A DNA stretch of 64,000 nucleotides from NCBI GenBank assembly GCA_013398275.1, contig VZSE01006608.1:1858441-1922440 (forward strand), given 5' to 3'. A program made the translations under genes and the position numbers. The notes below the pieces were generated by a model. That model was given only the letters and a program-made list of their open reading frames with translations. It was not told where the DNA came from and made no database searches. Of the stretch, positions 40,101-55,100 are shown piece after piece. Position 1 is the first letter of the stretch, and the number at the start of each line of letters is the position of its first letter. The stretch is from Promerops cafer (lineage: Eukaryota > Chordata > Aves > Passeriformes > Nectariniidae).

Positions 40101-43100
40101 AATAGGGACAATGACAGGATATATACTGATCTAAGTTTGACATCTAATATATTATACAACTGTCATAAGTATTTAACTGCAAAAATATATAAACTTTAAA
40201 TTTATTATTTTATCTAACTTGTCTCATTTGCAAGGAGACAAGTCAAAGTGGTATAGGAGCTTTTTGAAAGGTTACAGGACATATTTTACATATGGAGTGA
40301 TATACAGAATGATTCCTGTGATTGGAGACTTTGGACTAAAAAAACAGCTCCTAAGCTCTTCAGACATACAAATATAAGAGATAAATGGCAGTGCTACTCA
40401 CAACTCTGGTACAGCTGAACCTACTGAAGTTTCTAGATGCTTTAAAATTTACTTTGCTCAAATGTCACAAATACTTGAAAATATATTAGGAATTTTTACA
40501 GTATTATACAGCATGGTTACAGTATTGATATTAAGCAGGGTTATATTGTTTGTTCTTTCACCTCATCTTCATACATTTTCATTGCCATCTTGTTGTGAAA
40601 CAGATTTCTGAACAGTAATTGATTATCTCCCCTTTTCAAAATGTTTTCCCCTTGGAAAATTTCATTCTTGCCTCAGTGACCTTCTTCACATAAGAATTAT
40701 TTCAAATGGGGGATGATTTTCTTCAGGTAACAGTTTGGGCAATTTGGGTCTGTATGCTAACTCTCATAATATTTCCCTTTTTCATGGTTTGGGTCATTAT
40801 ACATTTTTGCCTGGCTTATAATAATTTTATAAACAAAAGCATATTGTAGAGAAGTACAGAGGAGATATTATTCTGAAGAGCTATTATGCTTAACAGCTTC
40901 TTTCTAATTAGCTTTTAAATTTTTTTGCTTTCTTTAAGCTTTTTCAGAAAAAAACCCCAACATTATTATATACCAGCATGTTGACTCGGTAATCTGTTTT
41001 TCCGACGGGCAGCAAAGCATGAACATGCCTTAGTTCCTCTAGGCTAGCTGAGGTTCCAGCTATTATTACTTAATGAAAGGCAGTTCAACATCAAATCTCA
41101 GAATCTTTTCTCTTTAAGTTTCAAAATTGTTAATATTTATCGATACTTTTCAACTTTACAGAAACTTAATGGAACTTGTATTCCACACCCACACTTGTGC
41201 TTTTGAAAACACCTTCCATGATCGCTAAGTTAATGAGTTTTAACTCGGTATATTAATTTTTCAATATAATTACAATCTTTTCTTATTAAATACTCCAAGC
41301 AGGCAGAGGAAGAACACAACTTGCTTGATAGCAAGGAAGCTGAATTCTCTAAGTCTTCAACTAATTCACTCAATGACATTGGATGGTTACTGAACCAGCA
41401 GTTTTAAAAGCCAGCAGCTAAAGAGAGGTACTAAAAACACTTCAAGGAAAAGATTTACATGGCCTGTAGGAGGCTCTGAGTCAGCCCACAAATGGCTGAT
41501 TAGTAAAATGTGCTGAATACTTGCACTAACTACTGAAGTCAACAACAGATGGAGGAGTTGGCATCCGTGGACATAAGGCCACTCCTTCACATATCCAACT
41601 TTAGACATGTAAGCATGAGCATTTGAGCCTAAGCTTTGCATTCCAGCTTTTCAAACAGTAAAATAAGTCTTAAGGAAACCCTGGTCTCACATGTTACAGT
41701 GAAAACGCTACTTCATTATTCCTACATCAGCTGTGTCACAGACAGCCCCACATACAAACAAACGCCAAACAGGCCCTTTGGGCCTCTGCTCCCCTGGCAG
41801 TCCCAGCTCTCCCTGCCTGCCCCACTTCAGCCTCCACACCCAGCCTCCAGCACTGGGCTCCCCCCCAGCAGCAATTTATTCCCAAACCAGCCCCTTCACA
41901 CCACCCAAGATCCCAGCCTCCTTGCCCAGCTCTCTTAAACTATGTTGCTGCTCGGTCTTCTCCCCCGGTATCTCCCAGCCAAATTTTGTGTCCCATTCCA
42001 TACCTGGGAACAGGAGAGCCAAGCCACTGAGAAAAACATTACCAGGATTTTCATTGTAGGAAAACAATTTACTTAATTTTGGTAAGAGCAGGACTAAATA
42101 GGGTGAAATCTTCCTTCTCTATCTGTGCCCATACACATATGGGCACAGATAAATACACAAAAGTCTTGCAAAAAATAATATTTTGCCCATTGAATTCAAA
42201 CGATACTGGAAATATAATGTCTGGAAATAATCATGATACTGGAAATATCTGCAACCATTAATCAAGGAAATTTGGGATTGGAAGATGGGGAAGGAGAGCT
42301 GGGCTTGGAAGTTCAGAAAGTGAGTGAACTATGTTCAAAAAGAGAAATGTTAAGTAAGATGCACTGCCAGTTCTGCCTGTGAGGTAGAGAAACATATGCA
42401 AAATCATCATAGAAAAACAGGTAACTCCAGTGTTTGAATATTAGAAAGTAGCAAATTAATTAATATTTCCCCAGAATATGATTAACACTTTAGTGGTAAT
42501 TTGGAAACAACACCCAGCAAGAGTATTTAGAAGTGTAAATTGAGTACATACATATCACTAAAATATTCTGAGTATAACAGCATTTTTAAAATTTAAGTTC
42601 TAGTTGCATCAAGCTCTATTTAATATTAATGAATATTTAAAGTTAAGCTTTTATCTTCTTTTTCTTGTGTGCTATAGTACAACAAAACAAATGAGTTTGC
42701 TAGGGCTCCATTTGAGTGCTTTGAAGAAACCAGTATTATCTAGAACCACCTAATAAAACAGTGACTGCACATACAGTACAAATAACAAGGTAAGTATTAT
42801 GTTGCCTTAATGCACAAGTAAAGAATCCATTTTTTGACCATTTGCCACACAGACCATTTGCCTAATTAAATCAGCCTTCCTCCCTCTTCAAAGTACTGCT
42901 TTGTATTACCATGGTTGGATGAAAATGGCCTTTTCACTGCCTCAAACCACTCTCTCCCCTTACCACAAGGCTCAAGCTTAGTGCAGATTCAGTCATATAG
43001 CCAGCCTGATGCTGAAATAAAAAATCCCATTTGATTCTCTGAGTGAAAGGCTCCACAGCTGAATTTTGTGCAGTAGGCAAAATGGTATTAAACTCATATG

Positions 43101-46100
43101 CCGAATTCAACAGAGATATGCACTGTGCAGTTTGCTGGTATGCACCTACTGAAGGCAAAAAAAAAAGACATAAACAAGCTAAGGGGAAACATTACAGCAC
43201 AAACTTTGCCCACACTCTCACTGAAGGTACATGTATAACTATTGGGAAATCCTGCACAAGGATGGAGAGGCTACATTCTGACCTTTTTGGGCATCTGCAG
43301 TCTGAAAGCAGTGGCATCACAGCAATTTAATACAGAAGAATAAATAACTTTGATTCCAGTATAAGTTTCTAACAAAAATTATATAGCTCTTCTCAAGTAT
43401 TTTTAGTGAATTTATTTTCTTTCTTAAATTTAAAATGAACAAACCTTGCCAGTCAGCTTCGAAAGATCATCTCCTCCGATTATCTGCATATCTTGCATAG
43501 ACTGATCATTCTGAGAGAAGAAAGATAAAACTTTGAAATTGGTTATAACTATATAAAATAAAAATATGAATGTTACCTTTTTAAAAAAAAATCTTGATTA
43601 CTAGTTTTAGTTATGAATATTTTCTAATACTTGTTAGTTTTGGTGTACAAGAAAACTACACACTCACTTCTTCCTGTGGCTTCCTGCATCTCCTGCTTGT
43701 TTTTAAGCCAACATCAAACTCTAGGGTTTACTGTACTAGAAAAAGTTGCATCTTTCTTTTTAAAATAGTGTTCCCTTGCTTGGTATTTCTTAATATGACA
43801 AGGATTGACGAACATATTTATCCCTTTCAAAATGGCAGGACAGGAGCATCTCAACACTTGACCAAACACCGGTAAGCACATTCTTGGTTTGGAACAGTTT
43901 TTGGAAACACAGGCTAAATGTGCTTACATGTCAGCTCTTTTTGGAGGAATTCACTTAATTTTTTGTTCAGGGGGAAAAAAGTTTTGTAAAATTTATCACG
44001 TACTATCAAAAATATTTTCAGTGTGCCATGCAGTTTCCAGAGCTTTGTTTATTGAACTGACTCAAAGATAAAATCCTTGAGGTCAATTACTTAAATATGG
44101 CCAATGAGGTTGAACTAAATGCAACAGAATGGTATGTTTTGATTTTCCTGTTAAAAAAAGTTATTTTTTTAAGAATTCTTTTTTTTGCTGAATTTGTTTA
44201 ACAGACATTTCTAGTCGAAATTCCTTCTGATGGAAAATTCTCAACCAGCTCTAGCTCCAATTCATTATCAGCAGAACACAAAGTTAAGATCACATAAGGG
44301 AGACACGTGGAAGCCCTACTTTTAAGGCAAGACAAAAGAGGCTTTAAAGAAGGTGGCAAATTAAAAAATACAGAGTCATGGCCCGGCTGTATGAACTTTT
44401 CAGAAAAAGCAAGAGCAGAAATAAGTATAGTTAACGTGGGGTTTTTGCCAAATTGATGCACATGCTAGTCTAATCTTCCTTCCCATAGGAAGATAGCCTT
44501 AGTCCAATTTTAATAATAGCTCCAGTACCACAATGTGACACTGTGGTTTACTGCTAACACCAGGAAGCTTCATCATTACAAACAACTGACAAATACACAA
44601 TACTTGAATTCTCTGCTTTTATTTCATAAATCCAGTGCTCTGAAGCCAAATGTTTTTCCACAAGTAAATAGTGGCACATCAGGACTTAAAATGTGGGTAA
44701 AAATCTACTGGACTGAGAGATTTATAGCTGGTCTTCTTCCCCTCCCAAAGCAGGACAAGCAGAGGCAGCACTCGGAGGGTCAGAGCTGCCCCCTGTGCAG
44801 ATGGAACCACACCTCCCCACACTCACAGCCCAGGTGACAGAAATTCAGGGACTTTAAGCACCTTTGCAGATACCTGATCACAAGCAATCTGGCAACCCCA
44901 GGAACTATTCGTGGTCCTCATGGGAATGGATTGTCTAAATTAATACAGCCTTCCTGAGTAACTGTAAGCAAAGGTTGTAGAATTGCCAGATGAGAATTTC
45001 TTCAAGTTTGCATTCTGCAGACCCACCAAAAGGCTCCCTGGCTTTCACTCAGACTCTGCTCTCCACAAAACTCTCACACCACAGCTTTGTAAGAGGTCCT
45101 TAGCAGTCATTGCTTTAAAAGACAGTTTTTAGACCTGCCTCCACTTTTTTTGCACCGGATCTGGGAGCTTTAGATAAATTTCATGCTGCTCTGATCCGTT
45201 TCCTGGGAAACAGAGCTAGAGCAGCAAAGAAGGTTACATCCCATACATTTTCTAATATAAGTTTCAATATTTCTTTTATTTTTGTAAAGAATAACAGAAA
45301 AAAAAGCCCAAACAAAAAACAAAGCAAGTAACTGATTTCCTCAGAAGATTATTTTAAAACTAAGTAAAAAGTAGAGATTGAGAAGATTTTAAGTTCCGGC
45401 TTAAAAGCATAAGTCTTTTGTTGTAAAGACAGGTCACTCTTCAAAAGTCAGGCATGTATTCAAGTCAAGACTATTATAAGACTATAAAAAGCAGATTGTT
45501 TCTAATATCTACCACAGCATGTGTAACCAAGGCACTGACAAAATATTTTTTCATTTCCAAATGAGAAAGTGTAGAATTTCATTAGCAACCAGCACACAAG
45601 AATGACTGAAGAGGCAGTTTGCCCTTAAGCTGCTAGTTGAGAAAGAGAAAGAGAAAAAAGATAACAGCGAGGTGCAATGATTAATGAATTTATTTATTTT
45701 TCACAAAAAAAAAAATCCTCTCTTTCAACAGTATTCACAGCAGCACTGTTTCCTTTGCATTTGGTATTTCTGGCTTCAGCTGAAAGGAAGATGCTGAAAT
45801 AGCATCTTCATTGCTGGCAAGCAGCTAAGCAAACACAAAAGCCATTGAGAGCAGGGGGATCACAGCATCCCGTCAATCTCTGCATTCACACATTGGCTGT
45901 TGGGACACAACTGCACACATTTATGAAAATCCTGGTGTTGTGACTGGAGAACGAGTGCTGCCAAAGGACAAGGCTGAGTATTCACAGTGCCTAAAAACCA
46001 TATCACTTTCTATATGGTTTTTCTATATGCAGCTCAGAACCCTCCAGCCAAGGTATTTTCAAAAAATTTAAAGAAATTCCTTGCATCATACTGGACAGCA

Positions 46101-49100
46101 ATTCTCTTGCTAAAAAAAAAATAAATTCAGATAATTGATTTTAATGCCATTTATAACTATCTACATTTATCACTTAACTCATGTTGTAAAATACATACCT
46201 GCCCAACAGCAAGGCTCAATACCACGGTGTGACATTACCCTGATCATAATGTTCACATAGATAATTTGCACACTGTGGTTGCCATGGGAATCTCTCAGTG
46301 CATTTTTCTGAGTTCTCAGTTTATAATCTTGAAATAACACTGCACTAAATATTAAGTATAAAGTACAATGAATGTCAGGAAAGAAAAAAATCTGTTTCAT
46401 TCAGTACCAATTAATGCTAATTCTGTTTGTTTAGTTTTCACGATCTCAACTAATTCAGAGCTTCTTTCTTCCTTTGTGAGTTGTTCCAACTGATAAAACG
46501 GAGTCTCTGAGGTTTCTTATAAATGCAGAAATATGACCTGAAGCTTCATTTTCTGTCACCCAAAGTTCCTCAATACTTGTTTTCTAAAATCCCTAAACCG
46601 TATCAACTCTTTTTTTGTTTTCAATATTTGACACTAAATATATTGGCTTGGATAGAGACAGCTCTAAATCACACTAAATTTTGGTTAATGCAGCACAAAA
46701 TTTTTAGCAGCTGTTTCTGACAAGATGCGATGCATTGTGTCACATCCCCACACCTCATCCAAGCTATATTTCTATTTTTTTCTGTGCTTAATAAATCTGC
46801 ATTTTCCAGGATAAATCTCAATTTCTTTAGTTTTAATTACTGGGTTGGGATTTTTCACTTGTTCATCTTTGTTTTATAATTTTATTTAATTCTAGGAATA
46901 CTTGATGAATTAAGGCAAGAATGTTATTTCCATCGCTATTTTTCATGGCATGCAAGATAAAACTTTAGCTTTCTATGTAGATTGGACGTATACATATTTA
47001 AATTCCACCTATACTAAGTCATGTGTTTTGAACTGGGTGGGGCATGGAATTATTACATCTCTTTTACATCTCCTGAGATCAACGTTTGGACATAATTCAA
47101 GTTACAAGTGAAATGAGTTGGGTGGTCTCAGGAAAATTCATTATAAACAGCATTGCTCATCTGAAAATTGCACCAAACTGTGAACATCTGTTACTCTTCT
47201 GAAGAAACAGAATCTGGAATACATTAATACTGGGCTCAGTGAAACAAAGATTCTTTAATCATGGCAAAAAAAAGGAGCTTTAACAGAACAATTTAAATGC
47301 ATAACTAAACTACAAAATATGGACACAAGGTCATTATGACACATCAAATTACTACAGGCTGCAGAGTTCATATGGAATTTCTTAAAAAAATGTGGTTACC
47401 TTTTTCTCCCAAAATTCATCAGGGAAACTCAAAACAAAGAAGAATGTGACCATCAGGCCTGTTCTATGTTGGTTTTGTCCCCTTGGGTGATTCAGCAGAC
47501 CCTCCAACATGAGAGTTCCCATTAGGACAGCTCTTTCACTTCACACCATCATTCCACCTCCTACAACTGGGTTTTCCCATGAAGGTTTTGACCAAAAAGA
47601 AGTCAATGACCATTCAGTTGTCCCTAGGATCCTAGGATGGAACTAAACTGCTTTGCAACCTGCACCCTGAGAAATACTTCAAAATGTGAATAAGTTGGTT
47701 GGGGAAGTGTCAGTATGGCTTCTACAGGATCTGTTAACCTATTTTGGCTAATAGGTAAAGTCAAACTGATATATACAGTACAGGCTATGAAATATTCTCA
47801 GAGAATCAGCAGAAGTTGAGGGGTAGTATATAAAATGCTGTACTTAGAAACAACATACACTTGAATCATTACAATTTTGGGTTTCTTCTCTCAACAGCTA
47901 AGAACAAAAGACCTCAAGGGTGTGGAAAATGAGCTGTTAGTTTTCATGTCAGGCAGCTAGAAGGACTATTCAGGTTTAAGTAGGAATATTCGGAGGGCAA
48001 CCAGCTAAGCTGGAGACTTGTAAAATGAGTGGGAATGATATGGATCTCTTCCCAGTAAAGACTGGAAAGTTTGCCTTCCCTTACCCAGAATCAAATGTAT
48101 ACCAAAGGCCAGACTGCAACCTCTGGAGTACACCCACATTCAAAATAGTCAAGTGCCAGGTCGCTGATATATTTTTAAGAGGTACCTTGAATACCTTGCA
48201 AACAATCCAGCAATGCTGAGCCAAGTGGGAATGGCATGCAGTAAACTGGCACACACCCACTGCCAGAACATCCCCTTTCCCGCAGGGAAGTACAGGTACA
48301 TGTGCACTGAAGCACTGAGAGCTTTGTGCAGCTCTGAGAGCTTTAAAGCTGCCTTCCTGAGCTGACCACACCACTGATTGTGCTGCACTGAGACTGGCCT
48401 TATTGCTGTTGCCAGGATAACAGATGATAGCAAATTTTAAACTGCTGTAGGTGTATATCTAGCAGAGTTCTAGTTACCACAGTGTAAGACATATTTTACT
48501 TCTGTAGGGGTAGATCTACAATGTAACTCTTCTGAAGATTTACTTATTTTTTATTCTATTTCTTCCTTGTTGTTACTCCTTAACTAAAAGCCCCACCACT
48601 CAGGTTTGGAACTGCTTCAAATTCAGCCTAGTCTATCCAGTTCCAGGGAAGGCCAGAGTTTTGCAATGAGGAAGTTGGCTTTGGACAGAGAAAGACAAAC
48701 AATGAACTTACTGACAGCAAGGTACTCCTTATCAGCTGACCTGTGGCAACACCTGGGTATATTTTTTCCCTACTGTAAAAGCAAAGCAGCTCATTCAGCT
48801 TAAACAACAGTCCAGGAAACAGTAAGTTATTAAGCTTAATAAAAGGAATTGCTTGTAATCATCTGTTCAGACATTCAGCAATTTTTTGTGTACCAGGGCT
48901 CCTGCATGCCTTCTCTGTATTTAATCCGAGGAAGGTAAGGTATCTTAAAAAAGAGCCAAACTGTAATAAATCAAAGCAGAATTCAGACCAGTTAACTTGG
49001 TTAATAAGGATTATAGACAATAAATTATTTCACTTTTTAATTTCTGATTTAGCAATTAAATTTTATATACTTGCTAGCATTGGTTAAATGGGTTCTTTTG

Positions 49101-52100
49101 TTTAAGAATTAGGCAGTAAGATGCAACACTACATATCACCATATGGCAGAAACAGCACCTGAACACTTAAAAAGATCAGCAAGAACTGAAATCAAGAACA
49201 CATGATAACAAAGGTTTTGACTTGTATATGTATCAGAAACAATAAATCCTCAAAACTCAGGTTAGTTTTCACATACTATAGTGTGAGATTTCCTTGTACT
49301 CTAACTTATTTTTATTCTCTTAGGTAATATTTAAAATATAGAAATTAAATCTCTGTATGTTCCAGGATGAGAAAAGGTATTAACAATTTCACAGGGCTCT
49401 TCAGTCCTGTAAGGTAAGGTTCAGGTCACATAATTTTTCTCCAGAGATGGGAAGCAAATAAATTTTAAAACTTACAAGTAAAAAAAAAATTTAGGAAGCA
49501 TACCTTCCAGAACTGCCATAGTCCTACTCAGGTACTCCTTTTGGGCTGCCAGGAAGCATTGCTAAGGGGGTCTGCTTTTTGTGATAATAGTGTAATACCA
49601 GCCCACACTCAGAATAGCAGACTTGGGATGCTTTTCCTCCTCAGCTCCATAAGCCAAAGAGTGTAAGGAAAATTTTCCTCCTGCTATGGTAATGCAAAAG
49701 TCATTAATGCAAAGGTCATCAATCATGCTATGGCCAACTATACTGGACTTGGGTAGGAAAATGTCCATTTGGATTCAAGTCCACAATAACTGGAGTATCT
49801 GTCTTTTGCCCAATTATTGTTTAGCATTAAATGCATGAACATTACAGCAGTGGAACTAGAAGTCATGTTTCCCAGCCTCAACAGAGAATCTTAGCATGCC
49901 AGCTCAGACACTACTAGAGCCACATGTATGATCTTACCCCATCTTTTAAACTGTGTTGTAAATTAATGATCAAAAGTAAATCAACATTGTGAAAAAACAT
50001 ATAGTGAGTTTGTAGCTCTGTTCTAAAAACCCTGTCCACTTGGGGGTTCTGCAAGCACAAGAGAAAACAGCTTTCTCTAGAATAAGCACAAAGTGCTAAC
50101 CTTCTGACCCTGACTATCATTAGTTCCTAGAATCTGGTGATAAAACAGAGATAGACGAAGAATCTTGAACTTTGTCAAATAGCCACAGACTGGGAAAACA
50201 GATAAATAGGTGCAAGCAAATTCACAGAAGATGAGTCTGATAAAAAGCTCAAATGCTTAGTCCCTTCCAGCAATCTGGAGCTTAGTTTATCATTGATTCT
50301 CACAAATCAGTAGCACTCTCTTCCATACTACTGTGTTTAGTCCCTTGGCTAATGACAACTTCGAAACTTTGAACAGCACATATATTCTTTGTGAATTTTC
50401 TTGCACAGTTGTTTTATAGTATCCCGTCTTTATTTAAATATTTGAACTTCTATCTATCAAATGAGGAGGGAAAAGAATTTTTTATCTGTCATACAGATCA
50501 GCACTCCAATTACAGAGGAGTTCCTGTTATTGCTATATTCCTTTAGAGTAACCCTTTTGGTCTACGCCTTACAGACCCGCTGGGGTGTGACACTGCACGA
50601 ACACTACACATGGTATGTTCTGTTTTAAGAAACACCATTTAAGATGGGAGGGAGTCATCAAATTAAAAGGGAGTCATCAAATTCCTTAAGAAAAATTAGA
50701 ACCCTCTGGCTTCTTTTAATTAATTTTGCCCAATTTCAGATCTTAATATGAAAAACTCAGATATTAAATGGTACTACTAGTGTACAAGTAATGTGATATT
50801 TTTCCAATGCGTAAACGTGTCACAGTAGTTTCAAACTCATCAGATCTTATTTTTACAACAGGATGAGTGACCATTAAGTTCTGGACCTATCTTACACATA
50901 AGATCCTATCTCCCTGTCACTGTAAAGTCCATGAAGCAGGATGACATATGGTATTGTTGCAAATGCCATAACTTCGTAGTAGCTTGGTGTATTTTTGGCA
51001 GAATACGAAACAAAACATTTTACTAAAACTGAACTTCAATATTTTAGGCTTTATAAGAAACCACTGCTTTACAACAAACACTGTATCCAGGGGAATCTAA
51101 TTCTTTGAAAAGATGAACAGCTGGATGCTTCTAATAAAACCCCTTGATGCTTTGAATCTGTTCTAGAAGTGGCCAGTTTCAAAAACATCTACAGTCTTAA
51201 ATGTTAAGATGTTCCAGGAACCTGGATTGCTTAAAAATACCAAAGATTTAAGCTCACAAAAAAACCCAAATATATAAAAAAACCTTAAGAAAAAGGAACT
51301 TCAGATTTTAAACTCCATTTCTCCATTTATACATAGTAGCTGTACCCTATCCAATATACTGTAATCCAAGACATTTATTTCAAATTAGAAGACATTTCTC
51401 AAAAGAAAACATTACAGCTTGTAAGAAAAACATGACTCTTGGGGAGACAAATTTCTCAAAAAAAATATTAGAAAATACCTCTATGGAGTTTATATTAGAT
51501 CTGAAATGCAGAAGAACACAGTACCAGCCCACAATATAGGAAAACTAATTTTTTTAAATTAAAAAAAAATAATAATAATTCCATAGCTAAAAATCATATA
51601 TCAGTGTGAAGGAAGGTAATACCTAAGCTGGAAACAATAGATAAAAATTAAAAGTATCCTAAAAAAGCATGTAGTTACTTGCTTTAATANATTTCTCAAA
51701 AAAATATTAGAAAATACCTCTATAGAGTTTATATTAGATCTGAAATGCAGAAGAACACAGTACCAGCCCACAATATAGGAAAACTAATTTTTATAAATTA
51801 AAAAAAATAATAATAATTCCATAGCTAAAAATCATATATCAGTGTGAAGGAAGGTAATACCTAAGCTGGAAACAATAGATAAAAATTAAAAGTATCCTAA
51901 AAAAGCATGTAGTTACTTGCTTTAATATTCTCCATAAACGCTTTAAAACAATACTTTGATAATTCTGAGAAGCTGTAGGACACCTCAGTATCACTCTGCC
52001 TTCACTGCCACATCTGCTCCAGTTCTATCCCCATGGCAATCAGGCCACTTCCTACTCAGTTCTTCCTTGGCTGAGTTGTTTGGTTCTCCCAAATCTTTGA

Positions 52101-55100
52101 TATGTGAGTCACCGAAACACTTACTCATACTTTAAAAAAATCACTAAGATGGTGCTAACATATTCAAGTGATGTGTAGGTGTGTTATCTGATGCATACAG
52201 TTACAAAGATCATCCTGTATAAGTTTTATATTAGATATATACTGGATAAACTGACTCTATGATAGACTTATTATGACCTTTCCTGAACTATGCCCACAAA
52301 TTAACACCTACTTATATTAGAAGTAGCATCCCAAGCCCCTAAGCCCAAAATAAAACTGTATGCTTTATTTTAAATAAAACACTTTCTTTGAGCAAGAAAT
52401 GGATTAAAGCTCTCATATCTCACAACTCTGCCATCACTTTAAATGGAAGCTGTAGGTGCCATGTAGGTGAAATGAGAGCACTTGCCTCCAGACTCAAGAA
52501 GTTTCAAGACCCTGACTTTTAAGTTCATATTTTATTCCATATAGCATGGCCTTCTCCAGTTCATGTTAGAGCACAATGAAAACTAGGCTGGTACACAAAA
52601 ATACCTAGACTTGAAATATCTACACTCCTTCTGATACCTTTGAGGAGCATTTCGCAGGTAAAGCAGGGGGTGAGTATGAGGCTTGCACACACGGTAGGGA
52701 GGGTCCCTTGCCCATGGGCAGACTCTTTTTTTACCAGCAAGAACTGTGCTGACTAAAGAATTTACTGCCCACAAGCTGCCCCCAGCTGCCTGTAAGTCTC
52801 CCTCTGGCAGGGGCTACTGAGATGCATGTGTACATCTGGGTTGCTAAAAACGAATCCAGCAAGCTCAAGTGGTCCAAATAGAAATTCTCTCATAACTGGT
52901 GTTATCTGGGCTGAAACAGGTTAGGGAGTGCTCAGAAGCAGCTGAGCTGGCCAGAATGACAGCCTGGAGGGCACCGCAGTCCCTGAGGAATGAACTGGAG
53001 ATGGTCACTGTTCCAGCCAGTGCAGGTGCAATCAGAAAACACAACCACCTCCAGTGTCTGAGTTTTCACACCAAGCCACTGTACCTGATGTACAGATTAA
53101 ACTGGCAGGAGAGTTTACTCTCAAAGTGCCTGAATTGTGCTGCTACTCTTGCAACACCACCCACAATTTAACCAAAGAGACTGTCATTCTTCTCATTATA
53201 TTTTTGTGAATTTCTTTTAAAATTTCATCAGCTAGCTGCAAGAATAAGCTTTTGGGATGACTTCCACTACTAACACATTTTTGGCTATTTCTCTGAAAAG
53301 TTTGAGTGTCTCTGAGGCTGATATTTTGCAGTAAGAAACTGCTGTATGTTGATGTGGTTTTTAGTTTCTTTCATGAAAAATATTCTATTTTTAAACAAGT
53401 CTTAACACTTGAAAAAGGAACATTTGGACACAGTTTGGAGAACTGTGAATTGTAGTATCTCCAAACACCCAATTCACAAAAAATATTATCTGTTTCCACT
53501 ATTCATCACCTTCTCAACCATCTCAGGACTTACTAAATTTCAGAAAATAACTGAAGCATAAGAGATATGGGGAGAACATCAATGCCTGCTTAAGATTTGG
53601 GAGCGTCTTTGGCTTGGAGCACTAAAAGACCTTTTACTTACTTGTTTTAGCAGGTCTGAGCATCTCATGGAACTCTCACTCAAAAAGATACTACTACTTT
53701 GGGATGTAAATGCTATTTTATCCATTCGTAGACAAAGAAAGTGCACAGAGATAAAATCCCTTTGGCAATTCAAGGAGCAGATTTCCCAAATCTCTCATCG
53801 TTAGGTTCCCCATAAGACATCTCTCTGACAACATGATCTACAATCAACAGAACATATTTCTCAGAACAGCAATAACTTTAAGGTCTATGTCCTTGACACT
53901 GGTAGCTTCTATGGACTAAATTATGTCATGTTTCTGCTGCTCATTATCATCTAAAACTGTCATACTGCAAAATTCTCTATACAGTTGTTCACTGTTTGCA
54001 GTGGTGACTGCAAGACATATATCTGAAAAAGGTTGAGTATGTTTTAGTTTTTGAATGCCTAGTACACACACAACCTCTCTCCAAATTAAATAAACCACAA
54101 ATCACTAATTTTCAAATTAAATCACATTTTTGCCTAGACGGAAGTTATTTATTTGCATGTCAAAAGTATAATTCACAGATAATTTAGAGTTCAGTCCTGT
54201 GAAATTATGGTAGAACTTGGCTTTAAAGTTGACAGGAATTCATTCTATCAGGTAGGCCCCAATTTGTAATTCTTCCATGGCTACTCAGCATCAATATGAT
54301 GATGCAGTCATCAGCTAAACTGTGCACATGAAGCAAAATAAAGGGAACTCACAACCTGCTCAAAAGAAAACCTGTAAGTACAAAAAGTAATGTGAATTCT
54401 CTTTCATCTCAGCATGTACATTTTTCTCAGGAGATCATAAGTTGTGTTCTCTTGTGTGACACAGCAATGGAGATAAACAATCATTGTAACACTGGTGTAG
54501 AGTCTGGGTATAGACATGAATCACTAAATGCAAGCAAGACAGTTGTTTCTTCTGTGTTGTTGAATTAATAAAACCATATTGAGGTTACTTGCTTTTTCAG
54601 CATCAGGACTTCAACATGTTATTTTTAAATGCAAAGTTCATAGTGATCTTAAAAAAGCCAAGTTACATACAGTAAAATTATACTGAATAAGAACAGGTTA
54701 TTATGAAAAGTAGGACTGTACATTTTATACCACTCTGATTATAGTCTGATGCTCCATTCTGTTGAGTCTTTTAGGAATTAAGTACACTCATTTAGTGTAT
54801 GAGAAGGAAACCTGCATGGCAGAAAAAGAAATTATTTTACTCCATTTGCCAAGCTTTCAACTTACTCATTATAAAATCCCTCTGTTTCCTTACTCCTACA
54901 GTAAAGAGGTTTAGCAAAACTATTTACTGAAATGGCTTCATATAGCAAAAACATTTGGATTTCTACTAAACAATGCTTGTTTTGTTGCTTGTTTTCAGAT
55001 TCTTGCAGCACTAATAGTCATGTTTATGCCAAGACTAATAACCAACTGTTGTAAATATGTTTCAAACAACTGGAGGCTGAAGAGGAAACAGATCATATCA

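Larger units (their letters stand above)
29097..43444 (-). other. PRTFDC1: PRTFDC1 intron 4 (14.3 kb)
   Basis: Begins with the weak donor gtttgt after exon 4 and ends with the strong acceptor of microexon 5. It holds two CR1 fragments, a compound tetranucleotide microsatellite, an AAC microsatellite, a C-rich patch at 41.75-41.94 kb, a perfect hairpin at 42.12 kb and a candidate nuclear-receptor site at 36.47 kb. An A/G-rich plus-strand segment spans about 38.8-39.4 kb. The rest is unassigned. Confidence 0.9.

Noticed and set aside
50648..50684. Short tandem repeat of gggagtcatcaaatt
   Set aside because: Two copies only; a trivial local duplication.
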